Assembly: GCA_016802295.1 (NCBI GenBank)
Contig: JAESIW010000162.1
Span: 7,534-71,533, forward strand
Length of the DNA: 64,000 nucleotides
Source: Brachionus rotundiformis
Taxonomy: Eukaryota; Rotifera; Eurotatoria; Ploima; Brachionidae
Reading direction: 5' to 3'
A model generated the notes under the pieces. The model ran no database searches. It was not told where the DNA came from and saw nothing but the letters and a program-made list of their open reading frames with translations. The position numbers were made by a program, and so were the translations under genes. Positions 44,304 to 55,574 of the stretch are shown in pieces (position 1 is the first letter of the stretch; every line of letters starts with the position of its first letter).

Positions 44304-47300
44304 ATGCCTATTCAGGAATCTGAACGAGGTTTGTATTATAAAATAGAATTTTATTGAATTAAATAATAGAATTTTCTTTATTTAATTTTATTTAAGTTAA
44401 TCAAAAAATTTTTGAATATATTAAAAATGCGGACATAGAAAATCTAGATAATTGTGTTAAACGTGGTACTTCCATCAATGAAATTGAAAAAAGCCGTGAC
44501 AAATTTTCACCGCTACACTGTGCTGCATATTTTGGATCACTGGAAGTAAGATAATAACAATTCTAAAAAAAATTATTTATAAAATTTTCAAAGTGTCTTC
44601 ACTGGCTTTTATGGCAAGGTGCAGATCCCACTATCACTACACCCAAAGGATGGACAGCAGCTCATATAGCAGCCATCAGAGGACAATACGCCTGCATTCA
44701 GGCACTTATAAAAAATGGTGTAAACATGAACACCAGAGACCACCGTGGTCTAACACCAGCTCATCTAGTATTAATTAATATCTTTAATACAATTAGAAAA
44801 GAATATTATTTTTTTACCAAGGCTGCCACTCATGGACATTCTCATACATTGCAAGCTATTCTACGCAGTGGAGCCGATATTAACTTACAGGACGCAAATG
44901 GCTGGAGCCCTGTTCACGCCGCAGCATATCATGGCCGACTTGGTTGTTTGCAATTTTTAAAAACAGCTGGTGGTAAGCTAGACGAATGTGACAATGATGG
45001 CAATACACCAGCGCATTTAGCGGCCATGGAAGGCAATCTACCTTGCTTGAAATACATTCTTTCTAATGCAAATAATTCCAACAGCATTGTATCAGCCCGT
45101 AACGATCAAGGCGATACACCAAAAACTCTGGCTCAACAGTTTTACAAGGACTCTGTTGTTGAATACTTAGAAGCTGTCGAATGGGACAGAGATCATCCAG
45201 AACAAGCTGAAAGTATTTTTATTTGAAGAAATTTAAAAAATAAAATTTTATTTATAAAAATTAAAATCTAGATTTGGCTTTTCCAGCCCATGTTGCCGCT
45301 TTTAATGGAGATTTGGACCATATAAAGCTATTAGTCGAACAAGGGGTTATCAATATTAACGAGAGAGATGACAAAGGCTCGACCATTGCTCATAAGGCGG
45401 CTGGTCAAGGCCATTTGCACATTTTACAATGGTTGATCGAGAATGGTGCCGACTTGAAGCTGACAAACCAAGCTGGTGAGACCGCTAGAGATGTTGGTAA
45501 GCGATTTGCGCAACTTGCATGTGTCAAAATGCTGGATTCGGAAACCTTGAGTGACGAGGACGAGTATCAAGCTGGTGACAGAACCGATCTGAATTTTGCT
45601 GGTGAGTCAAGAGATGGCATTCAATTGAATGCTCAGCAAAAAAAAGATGCAAGATCACGGGCTAAAAAAAGACTTGAAGAATTGGAAAAACAACTGGTCA
45701 TTGCCAAGTCGAATTATTTACAACTTGGCGGAAAATTAGAGGACATATCTAACAATGAATACCGTAATGAGCAAAATAAAATAAAGTATTTTTAAAATTT
45801 AAAATTTAGATCTTTGGTTTGATTTTTTCTATCAAGAGAACAAACGCGAATAATTGGTGAACTAGAGGATCAGTTGGAAATGGAAAGAATTCGTAGAGAA
45901 AAGCTTGAGTCCCAGTTGGACAATTGTAGACAGGAATTGGAAAAAAATATCAAAAGTTTGAGAGAAAACGAAACAAAAGTAATTGTCTTGGAAAGATATA
46001 TCCAATTGATCAACAAGCAAGAAAGCAAAGCGTCGAAAAAAGCCGCAAAAGAAAGTCAGGTAGGATCAGGTTCATCAAAAGCACCTTTGGCAAGATCAAA
46101 AAGTCAAACAAAACTCAAGAATAGAGAAGAATCTTCGTCCAAAACATCTTTGTCTGAACGCAAAAATAACAAACATTCCGATCAGGGTTTAACCAAGAAT
46201 AGATATGATATATTAGATGTAATTTTGTTATTATTTTTTGCACTAAAGTCAATTAATTAATAAAATTTTAGACTTTGACAAGTTCCCAATTAAAAGAGCT
46301 ACGTAGAGCTTTTGAAGAAATAGACACGTAAGTTTTGTTTTTAAATATTATTTATTATTAAAAAAATAATAAGTTAATTAATAATAAGTTATTTTTAATA
46401 CTGATTAAAAAAAAGAATTCTATTAAAAAATAATATGTTAACGTGTGAATAAATGACTGGCTAAGACTCCTTAATTAAGTATCGAAATTTTTGTAATTGA
46501 TTGACTTATCACTGGTTAAAGTCCTATATTATAAATTGTTACTTTACCAAATCGGTTTATTTTTCCTTATTCATTCCTTGTGGAGAAAAGGGTCATCACT
46601 TTTGATGTCCACTCAAGTCGATCTTTTTCCTTCAAACTAGCTTCTTCCGATGTCATTCCCATTTCGGTGAGCTCTTTCGTGATTGTCGGCCTCCCCGTTA
46701 TTGCTAGTCATGTTATGAATAGTCTATCTTCGCCTCCCTTCGCCCTTGAGGTGTCCATTGAAGAGCTCTGTTTGGTATTCGTATTTTTTTCATTCTAAGT
46801 ACATGTCCAAGCCATCGTAGTCTTTTATTTGTGACACATTGACTCAATTGGTTCTTCTAAATAGTTCATCGTTTGACAATGTTTCAGGTCAGTGTATCCC
46901 AAGAATTCTTGCCAGGCTACCTGAATGGAACGTGTTCAGGGCTTGATTTCCACATTGGTTTGAGTCTGGCAAGCACTCAATTTGCTTTTGCAAGTCTATT
47001 CTTAATGTCTTTATGAGTTCCCATTTTTTCACTTAAGATACTTCGTAAGTATGTGAATTCACTAACACACTCTATTTGTGTACCATCTATGGAAATCAGG
47101 GTATCCAATTTGGTTTTTATGCACCTAAGCTTTGTAGACTTCAAGGAACCATTTGGGCCATATTAAGAAACTATGGCCTGCCACAGAAGATAGTTAACTT
47201 GATAAAACTCTTCTATGAGAAAGAGGACAATCTGAGAACTTCAAAGTGTGTGCAGGAGTTAGATAAGGATGTTACCTCTCTCCGACACTTTTCCTAATTA

Positions 47301-48684
47301 TTATTGATTATGTCACGAGGAATTCCGAGGGGTATACAGTGGAATTTAAAACAAAGCTTGAAGATTTAGACTTTGCAGATGATCTGGTTTTAATATCAAA
47401 TCGGGAAACGGACATGCATATGAAAACTCAATATTTGGTGAACAACGCTGGACCAATTGGACTCCAAATAAATGGGTTTAGAACATGAATCATGAAAAAT
47501 CGTGCTTGGTCCATAATTATTTCCAGTTCATTCTGAAAATGTTTTTTATTTTTGATTAATTAAGAGAATATCTCTGATTTCACTCCGAAAGACAGCTTTG
47601 TTGTTATTATCCTTGTCTAAATTTGTCCAATTTACTTTCTTAATTCGGTTATTAAGTAAGCTTTGTTCTCTCGCTGGGACCAAATGTTGAAGAACCAATG
47701 TTTGTTCCAGAGGAGCGCATTAAAACAACTTAAAAACTTAATTAAGGGTTCCTCAGGAATTCTAAAAAGGCCTTAACTAGTCATTTATTCACTCATTAAC
47801 ATAATCTGTTAAGAATTTTAGTTAAAATTATATTATTTAAATTTAAACTTTGTATTGAATCAGTCACTTAAATTTTAAACTGATTTTCTTTACCAGTCAT
47901 CAAAAATAGTGATTCTTTGAACAAATTGGAGCTTATTTAATCTAAAATTCATTAGAGGATTTTTATAGAACCATTTGAAGATTATTTTAAAATATTTTAT
48001 TTTTAAAAATTTATTATTATATAAAATGAATCTTCTAATAAGAAAATAAGGAAAAAAACTATTCATTATCTACTTATTTTTTGACTTTTTTAGACTCAGT
48101 TAATTATTTCTTTCAGTCTTGAATAATTTGATAGCCAAACCAATATCAATATAAAAATTTGTTTTAAGGTTCTTATGGTACTTTTACAAATATGTTTTAA
48201 AAACTTTACCAAAATTGTCTATAAGATTGTTTAATATCAAAAAATTATTATCAAATCAATGTATCTTTAATTAATCAATCAATTAATTATTTTTATTTAA
48301 AGTGATAATTCAAAATATGTCTCTCGGAGAGAGTTGAAACAAGCTTTTCGAAATTTAGACATTCGGGCGTCAGAAGACGAAATAGACATCGTTATCAATC
48401 AAATGGACACCAATCAGGATGGTAAAATAGACTTTCATGAATATGCGCGAGTTATGGCCAGAAATTATTACAGAAAGTTTTCCAAAGGAGATTTAATTGA
48501 AGAATTTAAAAAGTTCGATCTTAATAATAGCGGACTTATATCAGCTGAAGAGCTAAGAACTGTTCTTTCCAAAAAATACAGATTCATATCGCTTGAGGAA
48601 GCACAGGATTTAATTCGAAAGGTGGACCAAAATAACGATGGTCTAATTAACATCCAAGAGTTTGCCGAACTATTGGAATTTTAA
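44304..48684 (+). CDS. ANKRD42-like ankyrin-repeat protein fused to four EF-hands
   Basis: Eight exons: 44304-44328, 44397-44545, 44594-44767, 44822-45212, 45272-45785, 45837-46218, 46272-46327 and 48303-48684; 690 residues. Exons 1-6 follow human ANKRD42 closely: ankyrin repeats (FSPLHCAAYFGSLE; GWTAAHIAAIRGQ; LAATHGHSHTLQAILRSGAD; AFPAHVAAFNGDL; AHKAAGQGHLHILQWLIENG) and a coiled coil (GELEDQLEMERIRREKLESQ). Exons 7-8 add calmodulin-like EF-hands with loops DTDNSKYVSRRE, DTNQDGKIDFHE, DLNNSGLISAEE and DQNNDGLINIQE. The first loop lacks the usual Asp/Asn at two positions. Exon 7 has no Met and joins in frame, so the two parts belong to one transcript. The role is probably calcium-dependent scaffolding. 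Intron 7 (1975 bases) is full of transposon debris. Confidence 0.85.
46437..46540 (+). repeat. Dispersed repeat, possible LTR remnant
   Basis: TGTTAACGTGTGAATAAATG starts a block also seen (minus strand) at 47807 and (plus) at 59717. The inner part TGACTTATCACTGGTTAAAG is shared with 59790-59810. Confidence 0.5.
46565..47490 (-). mobile_element. LINE copy with 5' inversion inside an intron
   Basis: The minus strand at 46565-47135 reads the end of a LINE polyprotein: IKTKLDTLISIDGTQIE, EFTYLRSILSEKMGTHKDIK, then WLGHVLRMKKIRIPNRALQW and PTITKELTEMGMTSEE. The plus strand at about 47140-47490 reads the preceding part: LWAILRNYGLPQKIVNLIKL, LEDLDFADDLVLIS (reverse transcriptase FADD motif) and PIGLQINGF. 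The natural order has the second block directly before the first, so the 5' part is inverted relative to the 3' part. Confidence 0.75.
47500..47807 (-). mobile_element. Possible LTR retrotransposon 5' remnant
   Basis: On the minus strand a block starting TGTTAATGAGTGAATAAATG at 47807 ends in TTCTTCAACA near 47692. It is directly followed by TTTGGTCCCAGCGAGAGAAC, which looks like an LTR end (TG…CA) followed by a tRNA primer-binding site. No gag or pol frame remains. Confidence 0.4.
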
Positions 48685-48879
48685 TTTTTTTACCTCGAAC
48701 ACTTGTTTTTTAATAACTAAATAATTAAATAAATTTTTATTTAAAAAAAGAATAAAAAATATTTTCAAACTAGTTAAAAATTATTCTTAAAAATTGTATT
48801 TTATTTAATTTTGCTAATTCAAAATTCATTAAAAAAAATTCTTTCCTTAAAGGTTAAATTGAACAGAAACTTTGATTTT

Positions 48880-49732
48880 TTAAGCTCCAAGCTTTTGTTT
48901 GTAAGTCTTTCTGACCATAACAATGGAAATAAAAGCATTTAGACCCAGGACTGCATAACTCAATAGAATAGTGTAAACATAGGACTTTTCTCTTTTGGAA
49001 TCATTGGCAAGAGATAAACATGACACGAAAAGATGTGAAAAAACAACCAGGAACAAACATGACCAAAGTTTGATTGATTTTTTTGAATATATTGTCAGCG
49101 ATAGATACATGATAATACTCCAGCATGTGTGTAAAAGGATGAAGCATAAACTGAGCATTGCCGAGACTAGAAAAAAGTATTGTGAATCGCTGAATATTCC
49201 CACAGTTCCTGGTCCATTCATATCACCCAAAACATTGACCAAAGAAAATGCTCCACTAATTATTCCAAATCCGAGACCGGACACTTTTTAAAAAATTTTT
49301 TTAAACCTAAGAAATTTTTTTTTATCTCATATTACCATAGGAAATGACTCGACTATCGAAATCTGTACGATCCTTATGGTGAATATTTTTCTGGACTTTT
49401 TCAAGACCTTTTTGAGCTTTTTTTATAAATAGATAAAATAGATATCTAAATGCTTCTTGAATGAAAACAGAAAAAACTAATGCAAAAAGAAGCTTGTCTC
49501 TAAGGGGAACCACTGCAAACCAAAGCAAAGCCGAGAAAAGCAGCGAAATTAGCCAAAAGAACGAGCTTGAAGACAAGATTAATTAAGACCATTTTTAAAA
49601 CAAAAAAAAAAATAAAAACCTTGTCATTAGAATTATGATTCTAATTGGATCTCTTGCAATAGTGATGGCAAACATAGCTGTTGGTGGACCGAATGCCAAA
49701 AAAAGACAGCCGAAAAATTCTGTGAGAGCCAT
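48880..49732 (-). CDS. APH1: Gamma-secretase subunit APH-1
   Basis: Exons 49620-49732, 49336-49565 and 48880-49283 give 248 residues (human APH1A 265). It starts MALTEFFGCLFLAFGPPTAM, matching the family's first helix, with ITIARDPIRIIIL and FFWLISLLFSALLWF following. The helix-packing GxxxGxxxG motif is intact (GLGFGIISG), as is FLVSAMLSLCFILLHTCW with the conserved intramembrane His; a second conserved His is in FSHLFVS. Seven hydrophobic helices are seen. APH-1 scaffolds presenilin, nicastrin and PEN-2 for Notch and APP cleavage in membranes. Its 3' end lies about 200 bases from the stop of the ankyrin/EF-hand gene (convergent). Confidence 0.92.
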
Positions 49733-50344
49733 TTTTAGTGTTATCTAAATAAAATTTTTTAAAAAATTTAGTATATTTGTCATAATTAATTCAATCCTAT
49801 ATGATTAATTTAGGATAATAATTAAAATAATGTGATCAAATTTAAAATTAGATATGCAATATATTTTTTTATCACAATTAAAATAAAATAGTCTAATACT
49901 TCTATTGATGGACATGGGTGAAATTATTTAATTGTCTTAATAAATATCAAATTTGGGGTTTAAACTATTGGAATAACAGAGGAAATAAAAATTTTAAAAG
50001 TATTGCCACGCTTAAGCAATAGAATAAGCAAAATGTTTTCTACTTCAAATTTTGGCGACTACCACTTGAAATTAGAACTTAATGGTATCCTATGACATTT
50101 TTTGCTATACAAAGTTTGTTTTTGTTTATAAAACAATATTAATAATAATTAAAAATAAAAAAAATTTAATAAATAAATTATTAAATAAAATTTTTCTTCT
50201 GAATGTCTATATTGTCTAATAATTAATTTTTTTATCCTATTTTAACACCACTTATCATTAAAGATATATTCGATATTTTTCATTGATTTTTTGTATAAGC
50301 AAGATTGAACTAAAAAGTAATTATAATATTGATAATTGTAAGAG
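49733..50344. other. AT-rich intergenic DNA
   Basis: APH-1 upstream region and left flank of the LINE. Confidence 0.4.
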
Positions 50345-51870
50345 AGTTTTATTAAGCAAAATTAATAATATAATAATAAAAATGAGCTACGGTGGTTTGT
50401 CCCACCAAACGAAAACTCATATAGGGAACGCTATAGTAGCTTTTTCTGAACATTCCTCTAACTATCGCGACGCATTGACTTCGTCAACCATTTTCTTAAA
50501 CAAATTCTTTGAACTTGCTTTGACTGCTCCAGGAGGCAGCTTGTTCCAGTTGTCTACTACTCTGTTAAGTATGAAATGCTCACGTTGATTGATTCTCGTC
50601 AGTTGTTTGGTCATTCTGTGTTGATACCCACGTATACTCCCCGCTGGACCAGAACAGCTCAACGAATCGCGAAGTTTGTTTGGATTGTGCCAATTAACTT
50701 GAGTTAAACCATTAACTATCTTGAAATATTCGACAAGATCTCCTCTCTCCCTTCTCTTGCTCAGGGTAGTGAGTCCCAACTTCTCTAGTCTCTTTTCATA
50801 TGGTAGATGCTTAAGTGACTTGACCAGTTTTGTTGCTCTTATTTGTACCTTCTCGAGAACTAAAATGTCCTTCTTCGTGTACGGACACCAAGCAGCGACC
50901 GCATATTCGAGATGAGGTCTAACAAATGCCACGTAAAGCTTCCTGAACGTACCAATTGACCATGACTTGAATGCTTTAGATAATTGTCCGAGTACCATAT
51001 TAGCTCTTTTGGCCGCTACCATAACTTGCATACTCCATTTCAGATTTGAACTGATCATTATACCTAAATCGCGTTCCTTTTCTGTCTTACACATATCAAG
51101 TCCATTCATTTTCAAATTAATATCAAAGTACTTGTTGTTGAATACCATATATCTGCACTTATCAACATTAAAGTCCATCATCCAGTCCTCGGCCCATCTC
51201 ACCAGGCAGTCGATGTCAACTTGTAATGTTGTAAGATCCAATGGATTTCTAATAACACCAATTAGCTTTGTATCATCGGCAAAAAGTTTGCACAGTGTCT
51301 TGATTTCTTGAGGCATATCATTTATAAAAATTATAAAAAGCAAAGGACCTAAAACCGAGCCTTGAGGCACTCCACTTAATACATCTAGCCATTCTGAAGA
51401 ATTTTCTCCAATTACCACTCTTTGCTTTCTGTTATTTAAAAAATTTTTCAACCAAATGAGCAGCCTACCAGTGAAACCATATAGTTGAATTTTTTTGATC
51501 AACGCTCTGTGTGAGACTTTGTCAAAGGCCTTAGCAAAATCCATGAATACCATTACCGAAGTAAAGCCTCGATTGAGAGCTTCCGTGATAGTGTCGATTG
51601 TCTCTAACAAATTGGTCAAACACGATTTCATCGGAACGAAACCATGTTGCTCCCTTGCCACCAAGTTAAATTTAATTAAATGATCCATCATTAAATCCCG
51701 AATCATACGTTCCATAACTTTGCTCGGCAGCGATGTCAAGGAGATTGGCCTGTAGTTGATTGGCTCGGTTCTGCATCCTTTCTTGAATAATGGCGTTATA
51801 TTTGCCTCTTTCCAAGTCCTTGGCACTATACCAGTTAAAAACGACGCTTTGAAAATTCTTTCAAAGCAAA
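50345..51870 (-). mobile_element. 5'-truncated LINE (CR1/Jockey-like), reverse transcriptase frame intact
   Basis: The insertion runs from about 51870 (5' truncation next to a GATA-type short repeat) to a 3' end with an ATT-rich repeat near 50345-50385 that may be the tail. It is GC-richer than its surroundings. Confidence 0.8.
50462..51869 (-). CDS. LINE reverse transcriptase, 5'-truncated but open
   Basis: More than 450 codons stay open. Reverse-transcriptase blocks in order: WKEANITPLFKKG, NYRPISLTSLPSKVMERMI, REQHGFVPMKSCLTNLLE, VFMDFAKAFDKVSH, GVPQGSVLGPLLFIIFIND, KLFADDTKLIG (FADD catalytic motif), then the thumb (ERDLGIMISSNLKWS) and the conserved end HLEYAVAAWCPYTKKD … NNWNKLPPG-like VVDNWNKLPPGAV. 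This is typical of CR1/Jockey-clade LINEs. The frame continues upstream of the first Met (FKASFLTGIV) until the truncation, so the endonuclease is missing. No stops suggest a recent insertion. Confidence 0.85.
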
Positions 51871-52031
51871 ATTCTAGATAGATAGATAAAAATATTGACC
51901 CATTTTCTTTTTCTCTAATGTTTTATTATAAAATAAAATCTTAATGTTCAAAGTATAATTAATTTCCTAATAAAGAGCTATATTTTTGTATAAAATTTTT
52001 ACAGAAAATAAAGATTTTTTTATAATAAATT

Positions 52032-53114
52032 TTATTCTATTAAGTTGTATAAATCGATAGGCAAGTCAAGAAAAAAATTCATTGCTTCTTTATCTTTAGA
52101 CCGACCTATATTATAATATGAACATAGAAGATTTGTTCTGAAATAAGGTCCATAATCTTGGCACAAAAATGGCGTAAAAAAGCATTTTTCCTTTTTATCA
52201 AAGGAATTCGCCACCAATATATTCACATTTCCTAGTTCGTCAAGCTCTAACTTCTCGAAATAGAAGACAAGTGAAGTTGATTCGGCTGAATCTTCCTCAT
52301 AGGTATCTTTATTATATTTTTTAGTTGGAAGTGAAGTGGCATTTAGGGTGGCGTCTGGTTTTAAACTCTTCAAAAATTGAATAAAATTATTTTCATAAAT
52401 TTTTCTAAATTGTCTGGCAAAGTCCTCCACTTCCGGATCCCGTTCATTCTCAGGTATTACAACATCTTTCAACACCTGACTAGTTTTTTCTCCATCATTT
52501 TCATTCAACGCCTCTTCATCAGCTTCAACATTCAGGTCTATTTCCAAATCTTGCATTTTTTCATCCAGCTGATCATGGTCAATTGATGCATAAAAATTCT
52601 CATTTAACTTTATCAAGTTGGTGTTATTGTTACTATCCAAAGGTTCTTCAAAAAAATAAAATATTCCACTATGAATTTTAAGAGTGTTGTCCAGTTTTAT
52701 GCCATCTGGTAATTGTTCAAAGTGACTGTCGTAGTCTAGCTCTATCGATTTGAAGCAGTTTCTATATTCTTTTAGACCAATGTTGTAAATATTTGAATAA
52801 CTTTTAACAAAATCTAAACCAGGCTTGCACACAGTGATAGCTTTGGCAGCCTCTTTTGGTATGGTGTATGTGTCATTAGGTGCTTTTTTGAGTTTGATTA
52901 ACTTTTTGTCAGATCTTTCCGAATAGACAAAATAGAACATTGCATCAGTGATGTGTTCATTTTTCTGCTTTATTCTGCTAAAACTGCTTATTATCACTAT
53001 GTCGCCAGTATCTAGATTTACCAATCTATCATTAATTGAACTTTTTAAATCGCTTAGAGATTTTGCTTGAAAATCTTCAACAAGGATAACATCAAATTTT
53101 AATTTAAGACTCAT
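52032..53114 (-). CDS. Unrecognised acidic 360-residue protein
   Basis: Single exon starting MSLKLKFDVILVEDFQAKSL. The N-terminal half looks folded, with alternating hydrophobic strands (GDIVIISSFSRI; AMFYFVYSERSDKKLIKL). A middle acidic stretch (LDEKMQDLEIDLNVEADEEA) may be disordered, and the C-terminus again looks folded (SLVFYFEKLELDELGNVNIL; QDYGPYFRTNLLCSYYNIG). No signal peptide or membrane helix. I do not recognise the family; composition and length make it a real gene. Confidence 0.65.
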   Translation of the reverse strand: MSLKLKFDVILVEDFQAKSLSDLKSSINDRLVNLDTGDIVIISSFSRIKQKNEHITDAMFYFVYSERSDKKLIKLKKAPNDTYTIPKEAAKAITVCKPGLDFVKSYSNIYNIGLKEYRNCFKSIELDYDSHFEQLPDGIKLDNTLKIHSGIFYFFEEPLDSNNNTNLIKLNENFYASIDHDQLDEKMQDLEIDLNVEADEEALNENDGEKTSQVLKDVVIPENERDPEVEDFARQFRKIYENNFIQFLKSLKPDATLNATSLPTKKYNKDTYEEDSAESTSLVFYFEKLELDELGNVNILVANSFDKKEKCFFTPFLCQDYGPYFRTNLLCSYYNIGRSKDKEAMNFFLDLPIDLYNLIE

Positions 53115-54103
53115 TTTTAATTTAAATTTGAATATTTAAGTTAATTTCTATACAAAAATGTGCCTTGGTTTAGCTTACTCATTTGAAAAAAATGATTTTT
53201 AAATTGCAAAAATTTCTTTAATTTTTATCAGAACATAGTAAATTAAAACAATTTATTTTATTATTGATTAATAAAAAATTAATTCAATTTAAAAATATAA
53301 AAAAAATTTTCTTTATCAAAAATATCAACTTTAATTCAATAAAAAAATCATCAATGATTGATTTCTATATTACACCTGAACTAAAATGTAATCCATGAAA
53401 GAATTACATTCTTAGCGTTGGTGGATTTTTCTATTTTTTTTCTTTTTTTCCACTAACCAATTTTTGATTAAGGTTATATTTTCAAAAAGTAAAATATTGA
53501 TTATTTTAAGATCTCAATTGATACAATTTAAACATTAGGTGATCAGTCTTGCTCACTAAATTGCATCATAAAAATCATTTCCTTTTATGATTTTATGATA
53601 ACACACAAAAAATAAAAAATTATATTTTGACAGAAGGAGTGAGATAAATTTGGTTTCTATCAACATTCCAAAAATATGATACCACTAAGATTGGTATGAA
53701 GAATTCATCTCCTATTTTTTTCATCATCAAAATCAAATAGTCTGATGATCTGATTATCTTTTTAAAAAGCAATGTTCAAAAATCATAATTGAACATTTTT
53801 TTAAATCTATTTCTAATTATTTCTATAAAAATATATTAAAAGATTTATAAATTTAAATTTTTAGAAGATTGTATGGCAAAAACTTTTTGTCACAAATAAA
53901 AATATCAGTTTTGATTAAAAATAAATCTTTAAATTTTGGGTTGTATCTTTTAAAAATAAAAAAAAAATTTACTTTTGATTTTAGAGCAAATTTTTTCTTA
54001 AAATAGATATAAAAACCAACAACTTATATTGTTAAGTTTGTTCTCTAAGTAAAAATATAATAAAAAAAAAACAAATTTAAATTTTAAAAAAATTAATTAA
54101 AAA
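53115..54103. other. AT-rich intergenic DNA between divergent genes
   Basis: Shared upstream region of the 360-residue gene (minus) and CSTF1 (plus); no element identified. Confidence 0.4.
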
Positions 54104-55574
54104 ATGTCAGACCGTAACCACGATTCACTTAATAACTCATTTAATTCCAATGAGAAGCATACTAAAAATGATGTAAGATTCCGTGAAAGCCTTTACCGTC
54201 TGATAGTAAGCCAGCTTTTTTACGACGGCTACCAACATGTAGCAGTTGGTCTTTCGGCAGCCATACAAGTAAATTGCCAATTAATTTAATAGATGTTAAA
54301 TAAAATACAAAAAAAGGCTAATCCACCTTGCCCACCCTCTAATCGACTTTTAAACTTGGTCAAAAATTCCCTCCAAAATGAAAACCTAAATCTATCTGAT
54401 TCAAAGGAAGATTTTGAATTTAAAAAAATAGCCAATGGAGACTACGAACTTTCTGGTAAAAAACTACCATACACTAATTGATATTTTTTGTCTAATTGTA
54501 TCAATAGGACTTGATTTTGATTACGAATCTGATAAAATTCCGACCTCAGCCGATGCATCTCTGTACGAGACCTGCTATGTGACATCTCATAAGGCACCAT
54601 GTCGTGCCGCAGCATTTGACCCACAAGGAACTGTGATCGCAACTGGATCGGTTGATGCCTCGATAAAAATATTAGACATAGAAAGAATGCTTGCCAAAAG
54701 TTCCTTAACCCACGACCAAATAATGAGCTCAGATCAGACTGGACAGCTTTCTGCCGAAAACCATCCAGTTATTAGAACCTTGTATGACCATGCTGATGAA
54801 ATAACTTGTCTAGCTTTTCATCCATTTGAACCAATACTGGTATCAGGCAGTAGAGACTACACAGTGAAATTTTTCGAGTACGCAAAACCCTCAACCAAAA
54901 AAGCCTTCAAAACCATACAAGAATCAGAACAAGTCAGATGCATTAGCTTTCATCCCAACGGAGACTGGCTTTTGGTCTCAACCCAGCAGCCAACTTTGAG
55001 GTTGTACAAAGTGGAGACCAGCCAGTGCTTTGTATCTAGCAATCCAAACGATCAGCACAAACTTCCTGTAACAAGTGTCGAGTGGTCACCGAATGCTAGA
55101 GTTTTTGCTACTGCAAGCAAAGATGGAAGCATTAAATTGTGGGACAGTGTCAGCAACAGGTGTATAAATACATTTGCTGACGCGCATGGTCACCAGGAAG
55201 TCTGTTCTGTTCAGTTTTCAAAAAATTCTAAATATTTGTTAAGTAGTGGAAAAGATTCGGTGGTAAGGCTTTGGGAGCTATCAACAGCCAGGTGTCTAAT
55301 AGCCTACACTGGAGCTGGCTCTGCTGGAAAGCAGGAAAAAAGAACACAGGCAATTTTTAACCATACGGAAGATTACATATTCTATCCAGATGAGAAAACC
55401 ACCACTTTGTGTTGTTGGGACTCGAGAAATGCCGAAAGACAAAAATTGCTCGCTTTGGGTCACAATGGAGTTGTCAAATGCATTGTACATTCTACAAACA
55501 TGCCTCAGTTTATTACGTGCAGTGATGACTTTAGGGCGAGATTTTGGTCAAAGCGAACACTATTAGGCGAATAG
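54104..55574 (+). CDS. CSTF1: Cleavage stimulation factor subunit 1 (CstF50)
   Basis: Exons 54104-54268, 54317-54455 and 54508-55574 give 456 residues (human 431). The N-terminal dimerisation region is RESLYRLIVSQLFYDGYQHV. The WD-repeat propeller follows, with highly conserved stretches: YETCYVTSHKAPCRAAAF, ENHPVIRTLYDHADEITCLA, GSRDYTVKFFEYAKPS, PTLRLYKVETSQCFVSSNP, ASKDGSIKLWDSVSNRCI, FSKNSKYLLSSGKDSVVRLW and TCSDDFRARFW. CstF50 is part of the complex that directs pre-mRNA 3'-end cleavage and polyadenylation in the nucleus. Intron 1 is best read as 48 bases, because that joins AAIQ to ANPPCPPSNRLL with no gap against the human protein. Confidence 0.93.

Noticed and set aside
54269..54292. 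A 24-base intron in CSTF1 (GT…TAG right after AAIQ)
   Set aside because: The next AG, at 54316, gives a normal 48-base intron and joins AAIQ to ANPPCPPSNRLL without a gap against the human protein. The 24-base option would insert eight extra residues.
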